A stretch of 64,000 nucleotides of DNA from Bradyrhizobium niftali (GCF_004571025.1 NZ_SPQT01000005.1:248001-312000); one strand, 5' to 3'. Positions 19,491 to 29,093 are shown, counted from the stretch's first letter. Notes: a model not told the origin generated them from the sequence alone. A program made the numbers and translations.

Positions 19491-20871
19491 GCGCCTATCC
19501 TGTGATCAATGGGCTTCATCTGAGAAGAGACAAGATGCGAGCACATCTCCCCCAAAAAATCTCTTACGATTAAACGCCGCATCGACTAATTAATGCTAAT
19601 GATTCCCACACGCGCTCGCCAAAGCAGGCAAAATGAGCGGGCGCCATAGTGATGGTCGTCGCCGACGATCAGCGATAGATATCTTCGCGTCCAGAGCAGC
19701 CTCCTTGATCAACTCCAACCTCTTCTGCCCTCATCACGATCTTTCTGCTCCCGCTTGCTCACCATCCAACTTCTCCAAAGCAAGTTGCACACCAGATGCG
19801 TAACGTTCGCTTCCGCAACGATCCCTTGCTTTGCGCGACTCACAATTGTTGCGAAGGTTACGACAATGTCGTTCGCCTCTGTTTTTGACACGACAAACCT
19901 CGCATAGCCTTTGACCTCCCGTTCAACCTTCTGCAGTTCGTACGCAGAACAACAGAGACGCTCGGTTATTTGGCCCAGCTCTTGCGCTATCGTATCTTGG
20001 AATGAGCAGCGATCTTCATGACCCTCGAGCCGCCTAGCGAGGAGCTCGAAGATCGTGCGGCGGATCGAGCGCCGTGTTCTACCATGGGTGATCGGCTGGC
20101 CGCATTGACCGGCGCGAGCCTACAGCATCTTTTTCGCCCTGAAGCTGGACGCTGCGCTCCGCCGCTTCCCATCCATCGTTTGCTCAACAGATAGCGCCTG
20201 TCGCGAGAGCCCAACGAGGCAGGGATGAACGCCGAGCCACCTTTGAGGCTGCAGACCAAGCCGGTCGCATCCCGTCGGCAGCAACGCTAAAACGCAACAC
20301 AGCGGTCCCAGATTGGGATCACGCTTCACACGATACGCGTCAAGACGCGCGCTTGCAGCCGGAAATGCGGAACAACGAGCACGTTCCCATGAATGCATTT
20401 GCTCTAACCGGCCCTTACTGACGATGGTGGCGCCATTCGCTAAGAGTGTCGCACAAGCCGAGGCTTGGCATGGCAGCTGCAGCGCCGGGAATAACGCCAG
20501 CTGCACCGGCCGGCCTTCTGACACAGGATCGTCATTCCTCATCCCCAAACGATCCTGTCAGTCTGGGTCCCGCCATTCTCCACGCCCAGACGATGCCCTC
20601 GGCGAACTTCCAGCCGCCGGGGGCATTTCCCCTCAAACATATCCACGGCGCTAGGAGGCATGTCCCGCTGCCGGCTCGATTTGACGAGCCAACGCAAGAG
20701 CAGCTTGTTGGTGCTGCGCAGGTCGCGGAGTGCAAGGCCGCAATCCGACGAGGTGGCCGTTTGTCTTATCAAAAGCTGTGACACGCATCTACCAACGCTC
20801 ACGCGTACAATGGCCTCATTCGAGGGCAAAGCGCCCTAAGGCAGCTTGAGCACAATAAAGCGATAGGCCCG
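19491..20871. other. Long gene-free stretch, possible decayed sequence
   Basis: About 1.4 kb without a convincing gene. Short frames exist on the minus strand (19709-19891, 20120-20548), but none shows a family pattern or good ribosome site. A hairpin (CAGGATCGT at 20524-20532 with ACGATCCTG at 20549-20557) is present. The region may be remnants of lost genes. Confidence 0.45.
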
Positions 20872-21345
20872 TTAGTCCGGATGGATCGTGACATCCATGG
20901 TTTCGTCGCTGTTCCCGAAGGGGTTGCCAAACCGATCGTCCTCGAGCAGCTTGACGCCGCACAGGCAGACGTCACCTTCGATCACGGCGAGCGCTACCGG
21001 CTCAAGCGATTGTCCGTCGCAGGGGCCGTCGATGCACATCCCAGTGTCGATCTCGAATCTTGCACCGTGCCGGCCGCATCTAAGAAAGGAGCGGTCCGCC
21101 GAGAAAAACGTACCGGAGCCGATATTCAGCCAGACGCTCTGATGCGGACAACGATTCACGTAACCAAAATAGTCATTGCCGAAGGTGCGCACCACAATAA
21201 TCGGAAACGGCCGGCTCTCGCCCCTATCGTCAATCCGCGACAGGCTAAAGCTCATGGCCCCACTCCGCTCGATGGCATCGGCCGGACAGACGACAAAAAC
21301 CTCGATGTGACCGCTCATCAGGTTGCCGATTACAGGTTCGCTCAT
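20872..21345 (-). CDS. Rieske-type [2Fe-2S] protein in the nifB operon
   Basis: 157 aa. The Rieske ligands are clear: CPHQ (Cys-x-His) and CGRHG (Cys-x2-His) about 20 residues later, inside a small ferredoxin-like fold. This is the free-standing, NirD/dioxygenase-ferredoxin type with no membrane anchor. Its start overlaps the stop of the preceding small gene (ATGA), indicating translational coupling. A second, similar protein is at 30604-30999. Its redox partner is unknown. Confidence 0.87.
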   Translation of the reverse strand: MSEPVIGNLMSGHIEVFVVCPADAIERSGAMSFSLSRIDDRGESRPFPIIVVRTFGNDYFGYVNRCPHQSVWLNIGSGTFFSADRSFLRCGRHGARFEIDTGMCIDGPCDGQSLEPVALAVIEGDVCLCGVKLLEDDRFGNPFGNSDETMDVTIHPD

Positions 21346-21563
21346 CCCGGCCTCGCAGTTTCCTGCTTGAAGGCTTCGATCGCAGTCCGGCTCAGCTGAA
21401 AAATCCCACGGCCACGAGCGAGCGCCCGATAAGCCGAGCTGGCACGGGCGTTGAGGACGTCAAACCACTGGTTCGGCGTGAGCTTCGCCGGACGCTCGCT
21501 GATTTGGATCACCCTTCCGTTCGGAGCGAAGCGGACGTGGATGATGACTTGTTGCGAGTTCAT
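21342..21563 (-). CDS. Small conserved nif-region protein of unknown function
   Basis: 73 aa (MNSQQVIIHVRFAPNGRVIQ...). The ATG at 21563 follows AAGGTGA. The frame is open further upstream, but that part lacks a ribosome site. It contains a WFDVLNARASSAYRALARGRGIF segment typical of small hypothetical proteins in rhizobial nif operons. The stop overlaps the Rieske start, so the two are probably made together. I cannot assign a function. Confidence 0.75.
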   Translation of the reverse strand: MNSQQVIIHVRFAPNGRVIQISERPAKLTPNQWFDVLNARASSAYRALARGRGIFQLSRTAIEAFKQETARPG

Positions 21564-21910
21564 ACCGATCACCTTTTTTGATAACTCTAAAGATCCTGAA
21601 CGGACACCGAGAATCTCGACTGTGATGTGCTTAGTTTTGGGCACCTTGGCGGTAGGCTCTCACGCCACGCCTTGGACGCGCCGCTTCTCTGCTATCGAGA
21701 AGGGCTTCTTCGCGCTCGCTTGGAGCATTTCTCTTGCTGCTCTAAGACAAGTGCATACCTCCAACGGCATCCGGCGCGCTCCCGCCATGCTATCCGACAA
21801 CGCTGCCGCAAAGGACGTATCCTCGGTCCGTTGCTCATCTCTCGCGATGAGAAATACCACGCTCACCGCCATTCAACCCTCATTCTTCCGTGTCGTGGAT
21901 GACGATCATC
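21564..21910. other. Spacer within the nifB operon
   Basis: About 350 bp between the DegT-like gene and the small gene at 21342. A minus-strand frame of 70 codons (21660-21872) has no recognised family. I found no promoter or terminator. Confidence 0.35.
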
Positions 21911-23110
21911 TTAGTAAATCGCGGCACCCGCTCCCACGTTTACCGACGCATCTTTCATGGTCTCCACGATAAACTCGATCTGCTTGTTCGTGAGATGGGT
22001 GTGAAACGGAAGCGCAAGAGCGCGATCTGCGATTTTTTCCGCAACCAGGAAATCGCCACGCCGATAGCCGAAGTCAAAGTAGTGTTGTTGCAAGTGCAGC
22101 GGTTGGCTATAGGCGGTGGATTCAACCTGCGCGCCGCGCAGATCATCGATAATGGCGTCGCGCCCCGATCGCGTGAAGCGCGTCCCCAGATGAACGAGAT
22201 AAAGCAACCAGTTTACCTCGACCACATCGGGGCCAACATAAGGCGGCTTGATGCCCTCAAATGATTGCATATGCGCGTTATAAAGCTGCTCGACGAACCG
22301 ACGCCGCTCCAGGATTTCATCGAGACGCTTGAGCTGCGCTAGGCCCAAGGTAGCCGTGAGATCGCTCATGCCGGCCTGATAAGGCGCCGTGCTACCGACA
22401 ACAACGGAAGAGCGCTCGTCCAGGCGATGGGCGCGATGGCGACGCAAGCCGAGCGCGATGTCGATATCGTCGGTCACAACCATTGCGCCTTCACCACAGG
22501 TTAGGGCCAGCGGCTGAGCAAAGTCGAATACCGCGATGTCGCCAAACCGGCCGACGAGCTCACCCTTGTAGCTCGATCCGATCGCCTCGGTGGAATCCTC
22601 CAAAAGCAGCAGCTGATGGCGCTGGGCGACCGCGCGCAGCTCCGACCATGGCGCTGGATGACCGTTAGGATTGCCGGCGACAATCGCCCGCGTATTGGCC
22701 GTGATGCGCTCTTCGGCCTTCGCTGGGACTAATGCTCCCGACCAATAGTCGATATCTGCAAATACCGCTCGTGCGCCTGCGAGACTGATGGCATGCGCGG
22801 TCTCACGAAAGGAGTAGGGCGAGGCGATAACCTCGTGCCCGGGACCAATGCCGAGCGCCCTCAGCGCAAGGAGGAGCCCTATGGTACCACTCGAGACCGC
22901 AACAGCATATTTGCGACCAAGATAGGCGGCGAAAGCGTGCTCAAACGCCTCAGTAATCTGCCCGTTGGAGATCTGCGGCGAACACAGCAGCGTTTCCACG
23001 GCAGAGAGCTCGGCAAAGGTGATATCGGGATCGGACAGTGGAATGAATGATGCATTCTCCTCCACAGTGTACGCGCCATCAAGCCGATACTCTGCCAGTT
23101 CAGTGCTCAC
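21911..23110 (-). CDS. DegT/DnrJ/EryC1-type PLP-fold protein lacking the catalytic lysine
   Basis: 399 aa with the sugar-aminotransferase fold: AVAVSSGTIGLLLALRALGIGPG near residue 70, the PLP Asp in LLLLEDSTEAIG (about 172), and a C-terminal EKIADRALALPFH. At the position of the PLP Schiff-base lysine the usual HPTK-x-x-T-x-GEGG reads AQPLALTCGEGA, so Lys is Leu at about residue 201. It probably cannot act as a normal aminotransferase. The GTG start overlaps the stop of the preceding gene (GTGA). It lies in the nifB operon; its role is unknown. Confidence 0.85.
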   Translation of the reverse strand: MSTELAEYRLDGAYTVEENASFIPLSDPDITFAELSAVETLLCSPQISNGQITEAFEHAFAAYLGRKYAVAVSSGTIGLLLALRALGIGPGHEVIASPYSFRETAHAISLAGARAVFADIDYWSGALVPAKAEERITANTRAIVAGNPNGHPAPWSELRAVAQRHQLLLLEDSTEAIGSSYKGELVGRFGDIAVFDFAQPLALTCGEGAMVVTDDIDIALGLRRHRAHRLDERSSVVVGSTAPYQAGMSDLTATLGLAQLKRLDEILERRRFVEQLYNAHMQSFEGIKPPYVGPDVVEVNWLLYLVHLGTRFTRSGRDAIIDDLRGAQVESTAYSQPLHLQQHYFDFGYRRGDFLVAEKIADRALALPFHTHLTNKQIEFIVETMKDASVNVGAGAAIY

Positions 23111-23376
23111 CGCCCAACATTCCTTTTGGCCAAGACGATGCCGGTCGCCCGCGTCGGATCGGCCGTAATCTGCACGCAGTGATCCGATCCATCGATCAGA
23201 TGAAGGTCGAAACGCGGAAACTGCCGGAACGGCTGGTCCGCCACATCCGACGCATCACAGCGCACCCAAGCAAGCTGCGGAAAGCGGCGCTGCAGCTCGA
23301 CAAACGAACCCATCTCGGCGCCATCGGCTGCAAGCAGCCGCTCGATTTCGATCAATTCCTGCGCGGTGAGCGCCAT
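23107..23376 (-). CDS. DUF6129-like nif-associated protein
   Basis: 89 aa. The ATG at 23376 (MALTAQELIEIERLLAADG) follows AGAGGAG. The body has the pattern FPQLAWVRCDASDV, PFRQFPRFDLHLIDG, HCVQIT and a C-terminal ATGIVLAKR, which I recall as the small DUF6129 family found in nif clusters. Function unknown. It overlaps the following DegT-like gene by 4 nt. Confidence 0.7.
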   Translation of the reverse strand: MALTAQELIEIERLLAADGAEMGSFVELQRRFPQLAWVRCDASDVADQPFRQFPRFDLHLIDGSDHCVQITADPTRATGIVLAKRNVGR

Positions 23377-23410
23377 CGTGGCTCCTCTGTGGCTCGTGAA
23401 AGGCGGGGCA

Positions 23411-23770
23411 TCATTGCCAAAACAGACGCTCCGGATCCGCATTCAATTCGTCGATTGCAGAAGTCAACCGATGGTAAAGGCTGTAAAATTCCCAGATTCC
23501 GCGCGCGTGGTTCTTGCGAAACAGCTTCCAGATCCCGCTCACGGCATCATAAAGAATCAGCGCGACATCGATGAGTGCGCCATCCTCGTCGATGTTGCGC
23601 GAGCAACAGGGGCTCTCGACGAGGTAGCCGCCCCTTACCGGCGTCACGTTCGGCGAGACGTAGAGATATCGCTTGCGCGAGCTCAAGCCGCGCTCGATCC
23701 GTTTACGATCGAGCTCGTTGGGGTGAGGCACCAGCCCGGCCTTTAGCTTTCTCATCAGCGCAGCATTCAT
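23411..23770 (-). CDS. Conserved nif-operon protein of unknown function
   Basis: 119 aa starting MNAALMRKLKAGLVPHPNELD. It has a YLYVSPNVTPVRGGYLVESPCCSRN segment with an adjacent cysteine pair, and a C-terminal IWEFYSLYHRLTSAIDELN helix. It starts 16 nt after the second nifZ-type gene, so co-transcription is likely. I do not recognise a characterised family. An in-frame start five codons earlier (23785) is possible but has no ribosome site. Confidence 0.75.
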   Translation of the reverse strand: MNAALMRKLKAGLVPHPNELDRKRIERGLSSRKRYLYVSPNVTPVRGGYLVESPCCSRNIDEDGALIDVALILYDAVSGIWKLFRKNHARGIWEFYSLYHRLTSAIDELNADPERLFWQ

Positions 23771-23785
23771 GGCGAAAGCCCCCAT

Positions 23786-24025
23786 TCAAAGCACTGTGAT
23801 TTCTTCTTCAAGACAGCCGATGAGCAGCTGCTCACCAAAATCGACAATGTAGATCGGCACGTTCGCTTCGGTATGGATCGCGACGTTGATGATCTCACCG
23901 GTCGCTCCGGCGGCGAGCAAGACTCCTTCGGGCTCCCTATCGGGAAATGAGTGGTCGTTGATGAGGTCGACTGCGGTCTTGATCCGCTGGCCACGTCGAT
24001 ATTTCGGAAAGCCGGGCTGCGTCAC
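23786..24025 (-). CDS. Second NifZ-type protein
   Basis: 79 aa starting at GTG. PKYRRGQRIKTAVDLIND and the ending IYIVDFGEQLLIGCLEEEI match the two halves of the NifZ domain. The GTG overlaps the stop of nifZ (GTGA). NifZ assists late P-cluster assembly in NifDK, and this looks like a diverged paralogue. Its C-terminal GC-EEE motif is closer to enterobacterial NifZ than the neighbouring gene's end is. Confidence 0.75.
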   Translation of the reverse strand: MTQPGFPKYRRGQRIKTAVDLINDHSFPDREPEGVLLAAGATGEIINVAIHTEANVPIYIVDFGEQLLIGCLEEEITVL

Positions 24026-24336
24026 GACTCCTCCGGCAATGGCAGATCATCGATCTCCTCGTAGGCCTCCACCGGCTCCAGTTCCTTGCGCTTCATGCCA
24101 ACGCGGTAGCCGCTTTCCGGATACTCGACGCCGTAGATGTAGAATTGCTGCAAGAACGTGCCGATCGATACGACGTAACCCACCTCTCCCTTCTTGACTA
24201 AAACGTCGCCGATCTCCTTGCCGCGATAGGTGCCATCATTGCGGATGGTGCGATTGGCTCGCACCTTTTGGCCAAAGCTGTAGACAGGCGGCTGATTGAG
24301 CTCGACGACGTCGCTGTCGCGAACGATGCTGTTCAT
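24022..24336 (-). CDS. nifZ: NifZ
   Basis: 104 aa. The NifZ signature is clear: FGQKVRANRTIRNDGTY, then GDVLVKKGEVGYVVSIGTFL and IYGVEYPESGYRVGMKRKELE. The start MNSIVRD at 24336 follows GAGAGGCG; an ATG six codons earlier (24354) sits only 3 nt after AAAGGAG. NifZ acts with NifH to form the second P-cluster of the MoFe protein. Confidence 0.9.
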   Translation of the reverse strand: MNSIVRDSDVVELNQPPVYSFGQKVRANRTIRNDGTYRGKEIGDVLVKKGEVGYVVSIGTFLQQFYIYGVEYPESGYRVGMKRKELEPVEAYEEIDDLPLPEES

Positions 24337-24693
24337 GTATCGCCTCTCATGCATCGCTCCTTTAGAGGTGCGGGGAGCCGCCTCGGCCCCCGCAGGCGAG
24401 ATTCTGCATTCACTTCATCCTTGCGCGGCATCGTCAGTCACATCGACGATAGCAGCGCTGCCGAGAAGGCCACTCTCGGCATCGCGAACCGGCTTTGCAC
24501 CACCGCGCGGAATGAAATGCCCGCCAGGGCCGTGCTGCCGACCAGTTACAGCACGAACGCACGGCAATCCAGCGCAGTTCTCGTCCGCGATGGAGGACCG
24601 AAGATCGGCGCCTGCGCCGCCGCCAACCCGCAGCACGTAGCTAATGACGCTTTTTGAACCAGCTCTTGGCACGCCACTCATGGGCCTCACGCT
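24337..24693 (-). other. Spacer between fdxN and nifZ with a weak open frame
   Basis: A 91-codon frame (24415-24690) opens at GTG right after fdxN and contains one CAGLPC motif. It has no strong ribosome site and no family I recognise. It could be a small gene or a decayed one; I do not call it a CDS. Confidence 0.35.
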
Positions 24694-24918
24694 TTAAGCT
24701 GGCGCCTGGTAACGAGGCAAGGATGTGTCAACCACGCAGGTGTTGTCGACCGGACAGGCGGCGACACATTGCGGCTCGTCGAAACGGCCAACACATTCAG
24801 TGCATTTCACCGCTTCAATAACGAAGCTCCCCCCCTTCTCCGAGATGGCATCGTTCGGGCATAAGGGTTCGCAGGCTGAGCAGCTCGTACACTGCGAGGC
24901 GACAATTTTGAATGGCAC
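24694..24918 (-). CDS. fdxN: 2[4Fe-4S] ferredoxin FdxN (FrxA)
   Basis: 74 aa. The first cluster motif is [12 protein letters not shown]; the second is the expanded form [18 protein letters not shown], typical of NifB-linked FdxN ferredoxins, followed by an extra DNTC. It starts 11 nt after nifB. FdxN is thought to feed electrons to NifB during NifB-co synthesis. Confidence 0.93.
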   Translation of the reverse strand: MPFKIVASQCTSCSACEPLCPNDAISEKGGSFVIEAVKCTECVGRFDEPQCVAACPVDNTCVVDTSLPRYQAPA

Positions 24919-24929
24919 ATATTCCCCCT

Positions 24930-26492
24930 TTACGCTGCAGAGATCCGAGATCCTTGCCGGATCGCGGCGTCGCCGCGCTGCACGTGCTGGATCTCCCCGC
25001 GTTTCACCTTGTCCAGATAGGATTTGAACCAGGCGATCGCCGACTTCTCAATGAACTCATGGGCGAATTGATCGACCGGCTCGATCCCCGCCTTGATCAG
25101 TTTGCTTTTCGGGCAGCCGCCGATCTTGGACACGAAGACCGCATGGCAGTCATGGATGCCACCCATGATGGCGGAAAGCCTGTCCTCCTCGCCATAACCG
25201 CCCTGACAGTAAACGTCCACGCGGCGGTGGCCGACGAATTTGGCGCCGGATGTAGAAAGTTCGTAAACCTGGAATTCCTTTGCATGCCCAAAGTGCTCGT
25301 TGATCAACCCCGAGCCCTTGGTTGCGACGGCCACTAGAAGAGTGATCGCGCTCATCTCTCCGGCACATTCGGCAAGCTCCTTTTGGCCGGCCGCGATTTT
25401 GGCGGCACGCTCACGCTCTACCCTGCTCTGATATGCCTTGCGCATGTCTAAGTCATATTGGACGTCCATTTTCATGACCTGATCGGTGGTGAACTCTGCG
25501 CTGCGATCCTCCCCGAGTAGACCGACCGCATCGGCGCGGCACTGGCGGCAATGCCGCATCATTTTTGTCTCCCCTTCACAAGCATCTTGCAGCGCCTTTA
25601 ATTCCCACGCGGTCGGTCCGCGCTGACCGTTGAGGCCAAATACCGTGCCGTGCTCGGGCGCGGAGATCAGTGGCATGATATTGTGAAGGAAGGCACCGCG
25701 CGACTTCACCGCCTTGTTGACCTCGACCAAGTGGCGGTCGTTGATGTTTGGGATCATCACCGAGTTGACTTTGCACAGGATGCCCCGTTCGCCAAGCATC
25801 TCGAGGCCTTGCAGCTGGCGATCGGTGAGTATCCTTGCCGCGTCCATGCCGGTGTAGCGCTTGTGGTTAAAGAAGATCCACGGATAGATCTTCGCGCCGA
25901 TTTCGGGATCGATCATGTTGATGGTGATGGTGACGTGGTCAATTTTGGACCTGGCGATGGTATCAATATGGTCGGGCAGAGCCAGTCCATTGGTTGACAA
26001 ACAAAGCTTGATATCCGGAGCCGCCTCGGCGATCAGCTCGAAGGTCTTGAACGTCTTTGCTGGATTGGCCAGGGGGTCGCCGGGACCAGCGATACCAAGG
26101 ACCGTCATATGCGGAATGGCGGTCGCGACCGCGAGCACTTTTCTTACCGCCTGCTCGGGCGTGAGCTTCTCGCTCACCACACCCGGACGCGATTCATTGG
26201 CGCAGTCGTATTTTCGGTTGCAGTAATTGCACTGGATGTTGCAGGCAGGCGCGACCGCGACATGCATACGGGCGTAATGATGATGCGCTTCTTCGCTGTA
26301 GCAGGGATGGTTCTTGACCTTTTCCCAGATTTCGGTCGGCAGATCGCCTTGCCCTGCCTGCGAGCCGCAGCTCACCTGCCCGGTCTTGGCCGAAGCGCGG
26401 CAGCCCTTATGCTCGGCGGCGGACTTCATCTTGCCGCTATCCACTGCAGCTTTGACATATTTTCCGCGTCCGACGACCGCGTTCATTTTCAT
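24930..26492 (-). CDS. nifB: NifB, radical SAM FeMo-co precursor synthase
   Basis: 520 aa. The radical SAM cysteines lie in [14 protein letters not shown] (Cx3Cx2C), followed by [12 protein letters not shown]. From about residue 390 there is a C-terminal NifX-like domain ([13 protein letters not shown]), the two-domain form usual in proteobacteria. NifB fuses [4Fe-4S] units and inserts carbide to make NifB-co. Promoter and NifA site lie at 26555-26675. It leads an operon that runs down to about 20872. Confidence 0.98.
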   Translation of the reverse strand: MKMNAVVGRGKYVKAAVDSGKMKSAAEHKGCRASAKTGQVSCGSQAGQGDLPTEIWEKVKNHPCYSEEAHHHYARMHVAVAPACNIQCNYCNRKYDCANESRPGVVSEKLTPEQAVRKVLAVATAIPHMTVLGIAGPGDPLANPAKTFKTFELIAEAAPDIKLCLSTNGLALPDHIDTIARSKIDHVTITINMIDPEIGAKIYPWIFFNHKRYTGMDAARILTDRQLQGLEMLGERGILCKVNSVMIPNINDRHLVEVNKAVKSRGAFLHNIMPLISAPEHGTVFGLNGQRGPTAWELKALQDACEGETKMMRHCRQCRADAVGLLGEDRSAEFTTDQVMKMDVQYDLDMRKAYQSRVERERAAKIAAGQKELAECAGEMSAITLLVAVATKGSGLINEHFGHAKEFQVYELSTSGAKFVGHRRVDVYCQGGYGEEDRLSAIMGGIHDCHAVFVSKIGGCPKSKLIKAGIEPVDQFAHEFIEKSAIAWFKSYLDKVKRGEIQHVQRGDAAIRQGSRISAA

Positions 26493-26554
26493 TTTTCCCT
26501 GCAGGCATCATCGGCTTCCCAGGACCATCCGTGAGCGAGCCTCAAGAAGCTGTT

Positions 26555-26570
26555 AGCAACTCGCATGCCA
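26555..26570 (-). promoter_or_regulatory. nifB sigma54 -24/-12 promoter
   Basis: The minus strand reads TGGCATGCGAGTTGCT, matching TGGCAYG-N4-TTGCT with GG and GC at N10. It gives a leader of about 50 nt to the nifB ATG. Confidence 0.92.
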
Positions 26571-26659
26571 TGACGGGGACGATGAAATTGCTGCCAGACG
26601 CCAACGAGTTAGCGGAACCGACGTGCGCCGGCTCATGCAAGAACATACAATGATACGCT

Positions 26660-26675
26660 TGTTGTCAGTGCGACA
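26660..26675 (-). promoter_or_regulatory. NifA binding site upstream of nifB
   Basis: TGT-TGTCAGTGCG-ACA is an exact TGT-N10-ACA, about 90 bp upstream of the -24 element. Confidence 0.88.
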
Positions 26676-26830
26676 GATACGTCGTCATTCTCACGCAGCG
26701 CTCCATGGCTTGCGCATTCATTCTCGCGCCGAGCTCGCCGGAACCCGGCTCCATCTGACCGGGTCTTCTCGCGTTACGGCTATCGCAAATAACCCGATAC
26801 GAGCTGGGGGATTCTGGCTTCACAAGGACG

Positions 26831-27694
26831 CTAATGGGTGATCAGTATCTCAACCGCGCAAGGGAGCCCAATCACAAGCGGTGTAAGGCCTTGCTCGAGT
26901 AGAAAGCGAAGCTCGTTGCGAGAGAGCGCGTCCGGATCCACGATCGCGTAGTGGGTGTCGGCCGAGCGCTTTATGATCTGCCGGGCATAGCTACGCAAGA
27001 GCTGGTCGTTGAAGCGGCAGCCGATGAAGAGAAAGGTCTGGCCGGTTCGCCTTTTCTTGATGATGTCCGGAATTGGTGTCTGAATGTCGATTTCGGTCAA
27101 CGCCTCGACATAGTCAGCGTCGGAGATAAGGAAGTTGTTGGCCGGCTGCACGCTACCATGCGGCTTGTACAACACCGTCGCCCAGCTGCCGGCCACGGCA
27201 CTGTCCACTTCCTGGCCAAGTGAATCGTAAAAGCGATACCATCGATTCTCACCATTGCCGATGCGGGTGATACCCTGCACTTCGCCCCATCCATCGCGCT
27301 CACCCAGCGCCGCGCGCATGGCGGCATCATACCACGCGTCGACTATGACGGGCAGGGACAGGGACGCAAGATGATGGTGCAACCGCGTCGGCTCGACTGG
27401 GCGAGCGAAGGCCTGCGTCATCAATGTCGTCACGGCTGACCGGTGTTTGCTGATCTCGATATGCTGCGCCGAGGCCCACGCATTGCCCCTAGCCCGGCGC
27501 GGCGGCGTAACCTTGCTCGCGAAGAAGCTGGCCAACGCCTCTGGCGTGGTCGGCATATCGGATCTGCACAATTCGACGAGGCCAGGACCGAGATAGGGAA
27601 TGACGCTCGCGGCCCTCAGCCCGGCAGCGATATCAACTAGCCTCGCCTTGGCATCGGCACCATCGACAAAGTCGATCTGTGGGGGCGCCTTCAC
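26831..27694 (-). CDS. SIR2-like domain protein in the nif cluster
   Basis: 287 aa starting at GTG, overlapping the fixU stop (GTGA). The SIR2-type NAD-binding fold is suggested by IPYLGPGL near residue 35, [10 protein letters not shown] near 165, [14 protein letters not shown] near 225 and HYAIVDPD near 250, as in SIR2_2-type proteins that are often NAD hydrolases. The zinc-finger cysteines of protein deacetylases are not seen. It lies between fixU and the nifB promoter. The role in nitrogen fixation is unknown. Confidence 0.72.
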   Translation of the reverse strand: MKAPPQIDFVDGADAKARLVDIAAGLRAASVIPYLGPGLVELCRSDMPTTPEALASFFASKVTPPRRARGNAWASAQHIEISKHRSAVTTLMTQAFARPVEPTRLHHHLASLSLPVIVDAWYDAAMRAALGERDGWGEVQGITRIGNGENRWYRFYDSLGQEVDSAVAGSWATVLYKPHGSVQPANNFLISDADYVEALTEIDIQTPIPDIIKKRRTGQTFLFIGCRFNDQLLRSYARQIIKRSADTHYAIVDPDALSRNELRFLLEQGLTPLVIGLPCAVEILITH

Positions 27695-27915
27695 GGATCG
27701 TCCCCGCTCTCGCCCCGTTTTTTAGCGTTAATTGTGATCGGTAACGCTGTGCCGCTCGGCATCTCAGGCAAATCGAGCACCCAGCCATTAGCTACTTTGA
27801 TCCAGCCGCCCCATAGCGTCTCGTACTCGGATTCAACGATTGGCTCTTCGAGATCCTTTTTTGGCACGTAGATCGACAGGCCCGCGTCCGGAGACCGGCG
27901 GATCATGATTTTCAC
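27691..27915 (-). CDS. fixU: NifT/FixU
   Basis: 74 aa starting at GTG 27915 ([21 protein letters not shown]), with GGGAG just upstream and the nifS stop 6 nt before it. The [19 protein letters not shown] segment is the NifT/FixU hallmark. A longer frame exists, but the extra residues overlap nifS and lack similarity. Function is not established; it is dispensable in several diazotrophs. Confidence 0.9.
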   Translation of the reverse strand: MKIMIRRSPDAGLSIYVPKKDLEEPIVESEYETLWGGWIKVANGWVLDLPEMPSGTALPITINAKKRGESGDDP

Positions 27916-27920
27916 GAGGT

Positions 27921-29093
27921 CTACTCCCTGACTGCGACGGGGGAGGTGGCGCGCAGGCGAGCCACGATGTCGGACACTGCGCACACGACCTCATCGATCT
28001 CCGCGACGGAGGTTTCACGCGACAGAGAAAAGCGCACCGCGCCGTGCATCCGCCACTGCGGCACCTGCATGGCACGCAGAACATGCGATGGCTGAATGGA
28101 GCCGGAGTTGCAGGCTGATCCGAGCGACACAGCGATGCCCGCCCGATCGAGATGGTGGGCGATGGCTTCGCCTTCGAGATGGTCGAAGGCAATATTGGCC
28201 GTGTTCGCCAACCGATTGCCGGTGTCGCCGAGCACAACGCACCCGCCGTTCTTCAAGATTCCCTGCTCAAGACGGTCGCGCAAAGCGCCAATGCGACCGC
28301 GTTCGGGGTCAAGCCGCTCCGCGGCAAGCTCGGCGGCTTTTCCCAGGCCGACAATGCCGGGAATATTCTCAGTCCCGCCTCGGCGCCCTCGTTCCTGTGA
28401 TCCGCCGCAGATCAGCGGCCGGAATTTTGTCCCTTTGCGCAAATAAAGCGCGCCGATCCCCTTGGGGCCGTGCAGTTTGTGCCCGGATAGCGACAGCATG
28501 TCGATCGCACTGTCCTTCAGGTTCAAGCACACCTTACCGATGGCCTGGACCGCATCAGTGTGAAACAGCGCGCCGGCCTCGCGGGCCAACCCGGCCAGAA
28601 ACTCCACCGGAAACATCGTTCCGGTCTCGTTGTTGGCCCACATAACCGAGGCAATCGCTGTGCGTGGCCCGAGTGCGCCGCGAAACGCCTCGATGTCGAG
28701 CCGGCCCCGGGAATCTACGGGTACGATGTGCGACTTGACTCCTCTTGTCGCCAATTGCTCGGTTAGCGCAAGAACGGCGGAGTGCTCTACCGAGGTGGTG
28801 ACGATTTCGTCGCGATCTTTCTGCATCGCAAGCGCAGAGAGGATCGCGGCATTATTGCCCTCGGTCCCTCCCGAGGTGAAAACGATTTCATTATCGTATG
28901 CATTCCCTAGTAGGATACGCAAGCTACGCCGTGCCTGCCTCACAGCGACTGCGACCTCGCTGCCAAAGGCATGCGTGGACGAGGCATTGCCGAATTGCTC
29001 GGTGAAGAACGGCAACATGGCTTGCACCACGGATGGATCGGTCCGAGTCGTTGCATTATTATCGAGGTAAATCAGCATTCGATTTTCGCTCAA
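27921..29093 (-). CDS. nifS: Cysteine desulfurase NifS
   Basis: 390 aa PLP enzyme that releases sulfur from cysteine for nitrogenase clusters. The N-terminus has IYLDNNATTRTDP, the PLP lysine is in SGHKLHGPKGIG, and the active-site cysteine is in SACNSGSIQPSHV. The start appears to be TTG at 29093 with GAGG upstream, overlapping the ancestral stop of the Nfu remnant (TTGA). An ATG at 29078 is the alternative. A second desulfurase, SufS, is at 41309. Confidence 0.95.
   Translation of the reverse strand: MSENRMLIYLDNNATTRTDPSVVQAMLPFFTEQFGNASSTHAFGSEVAVAVRQARRSLRILLGNAYDNEIVFTSGGTEGNNAAILSALAMQKDRDEIVTTSVEHSAVLALTEQLATRGVKSHIVPVDSRGRLDIEAFRGALGPRTAIASVMWANNETGTMFPVEFLAGLAREAGALFHTDAVQAIGKVCLNLKDSAIDMLSLSGHKLHGPKGIGALYLRKGTKFRPLICGGSQERGRRGGTENIPGIVGLGKAAELAAERLDPERGRIGALRDRLEQGILKNGGCVVLGDTGNRLANTANIAFDHLEGEAIAHHLDRAGIAVSLGSACNSGSIQPSHVLRAMQVPQWRMHGAVRFSLSRETSVAEIDEVVCAVSDIVARLRATSPVAVRE

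Noticed and set aside
19500..19560. -24/-12 site before the thioredoxin-like ferredoxin
   Set aside because: A GG-N10-GC pair exists but lacks the TGGCAC and TTGC context.
24415..24690. 91-codon frame between fdxN and nifZ as a gene
   Set aside because: GTG start without a good ribosome site and no known family; recorded only as spacer.
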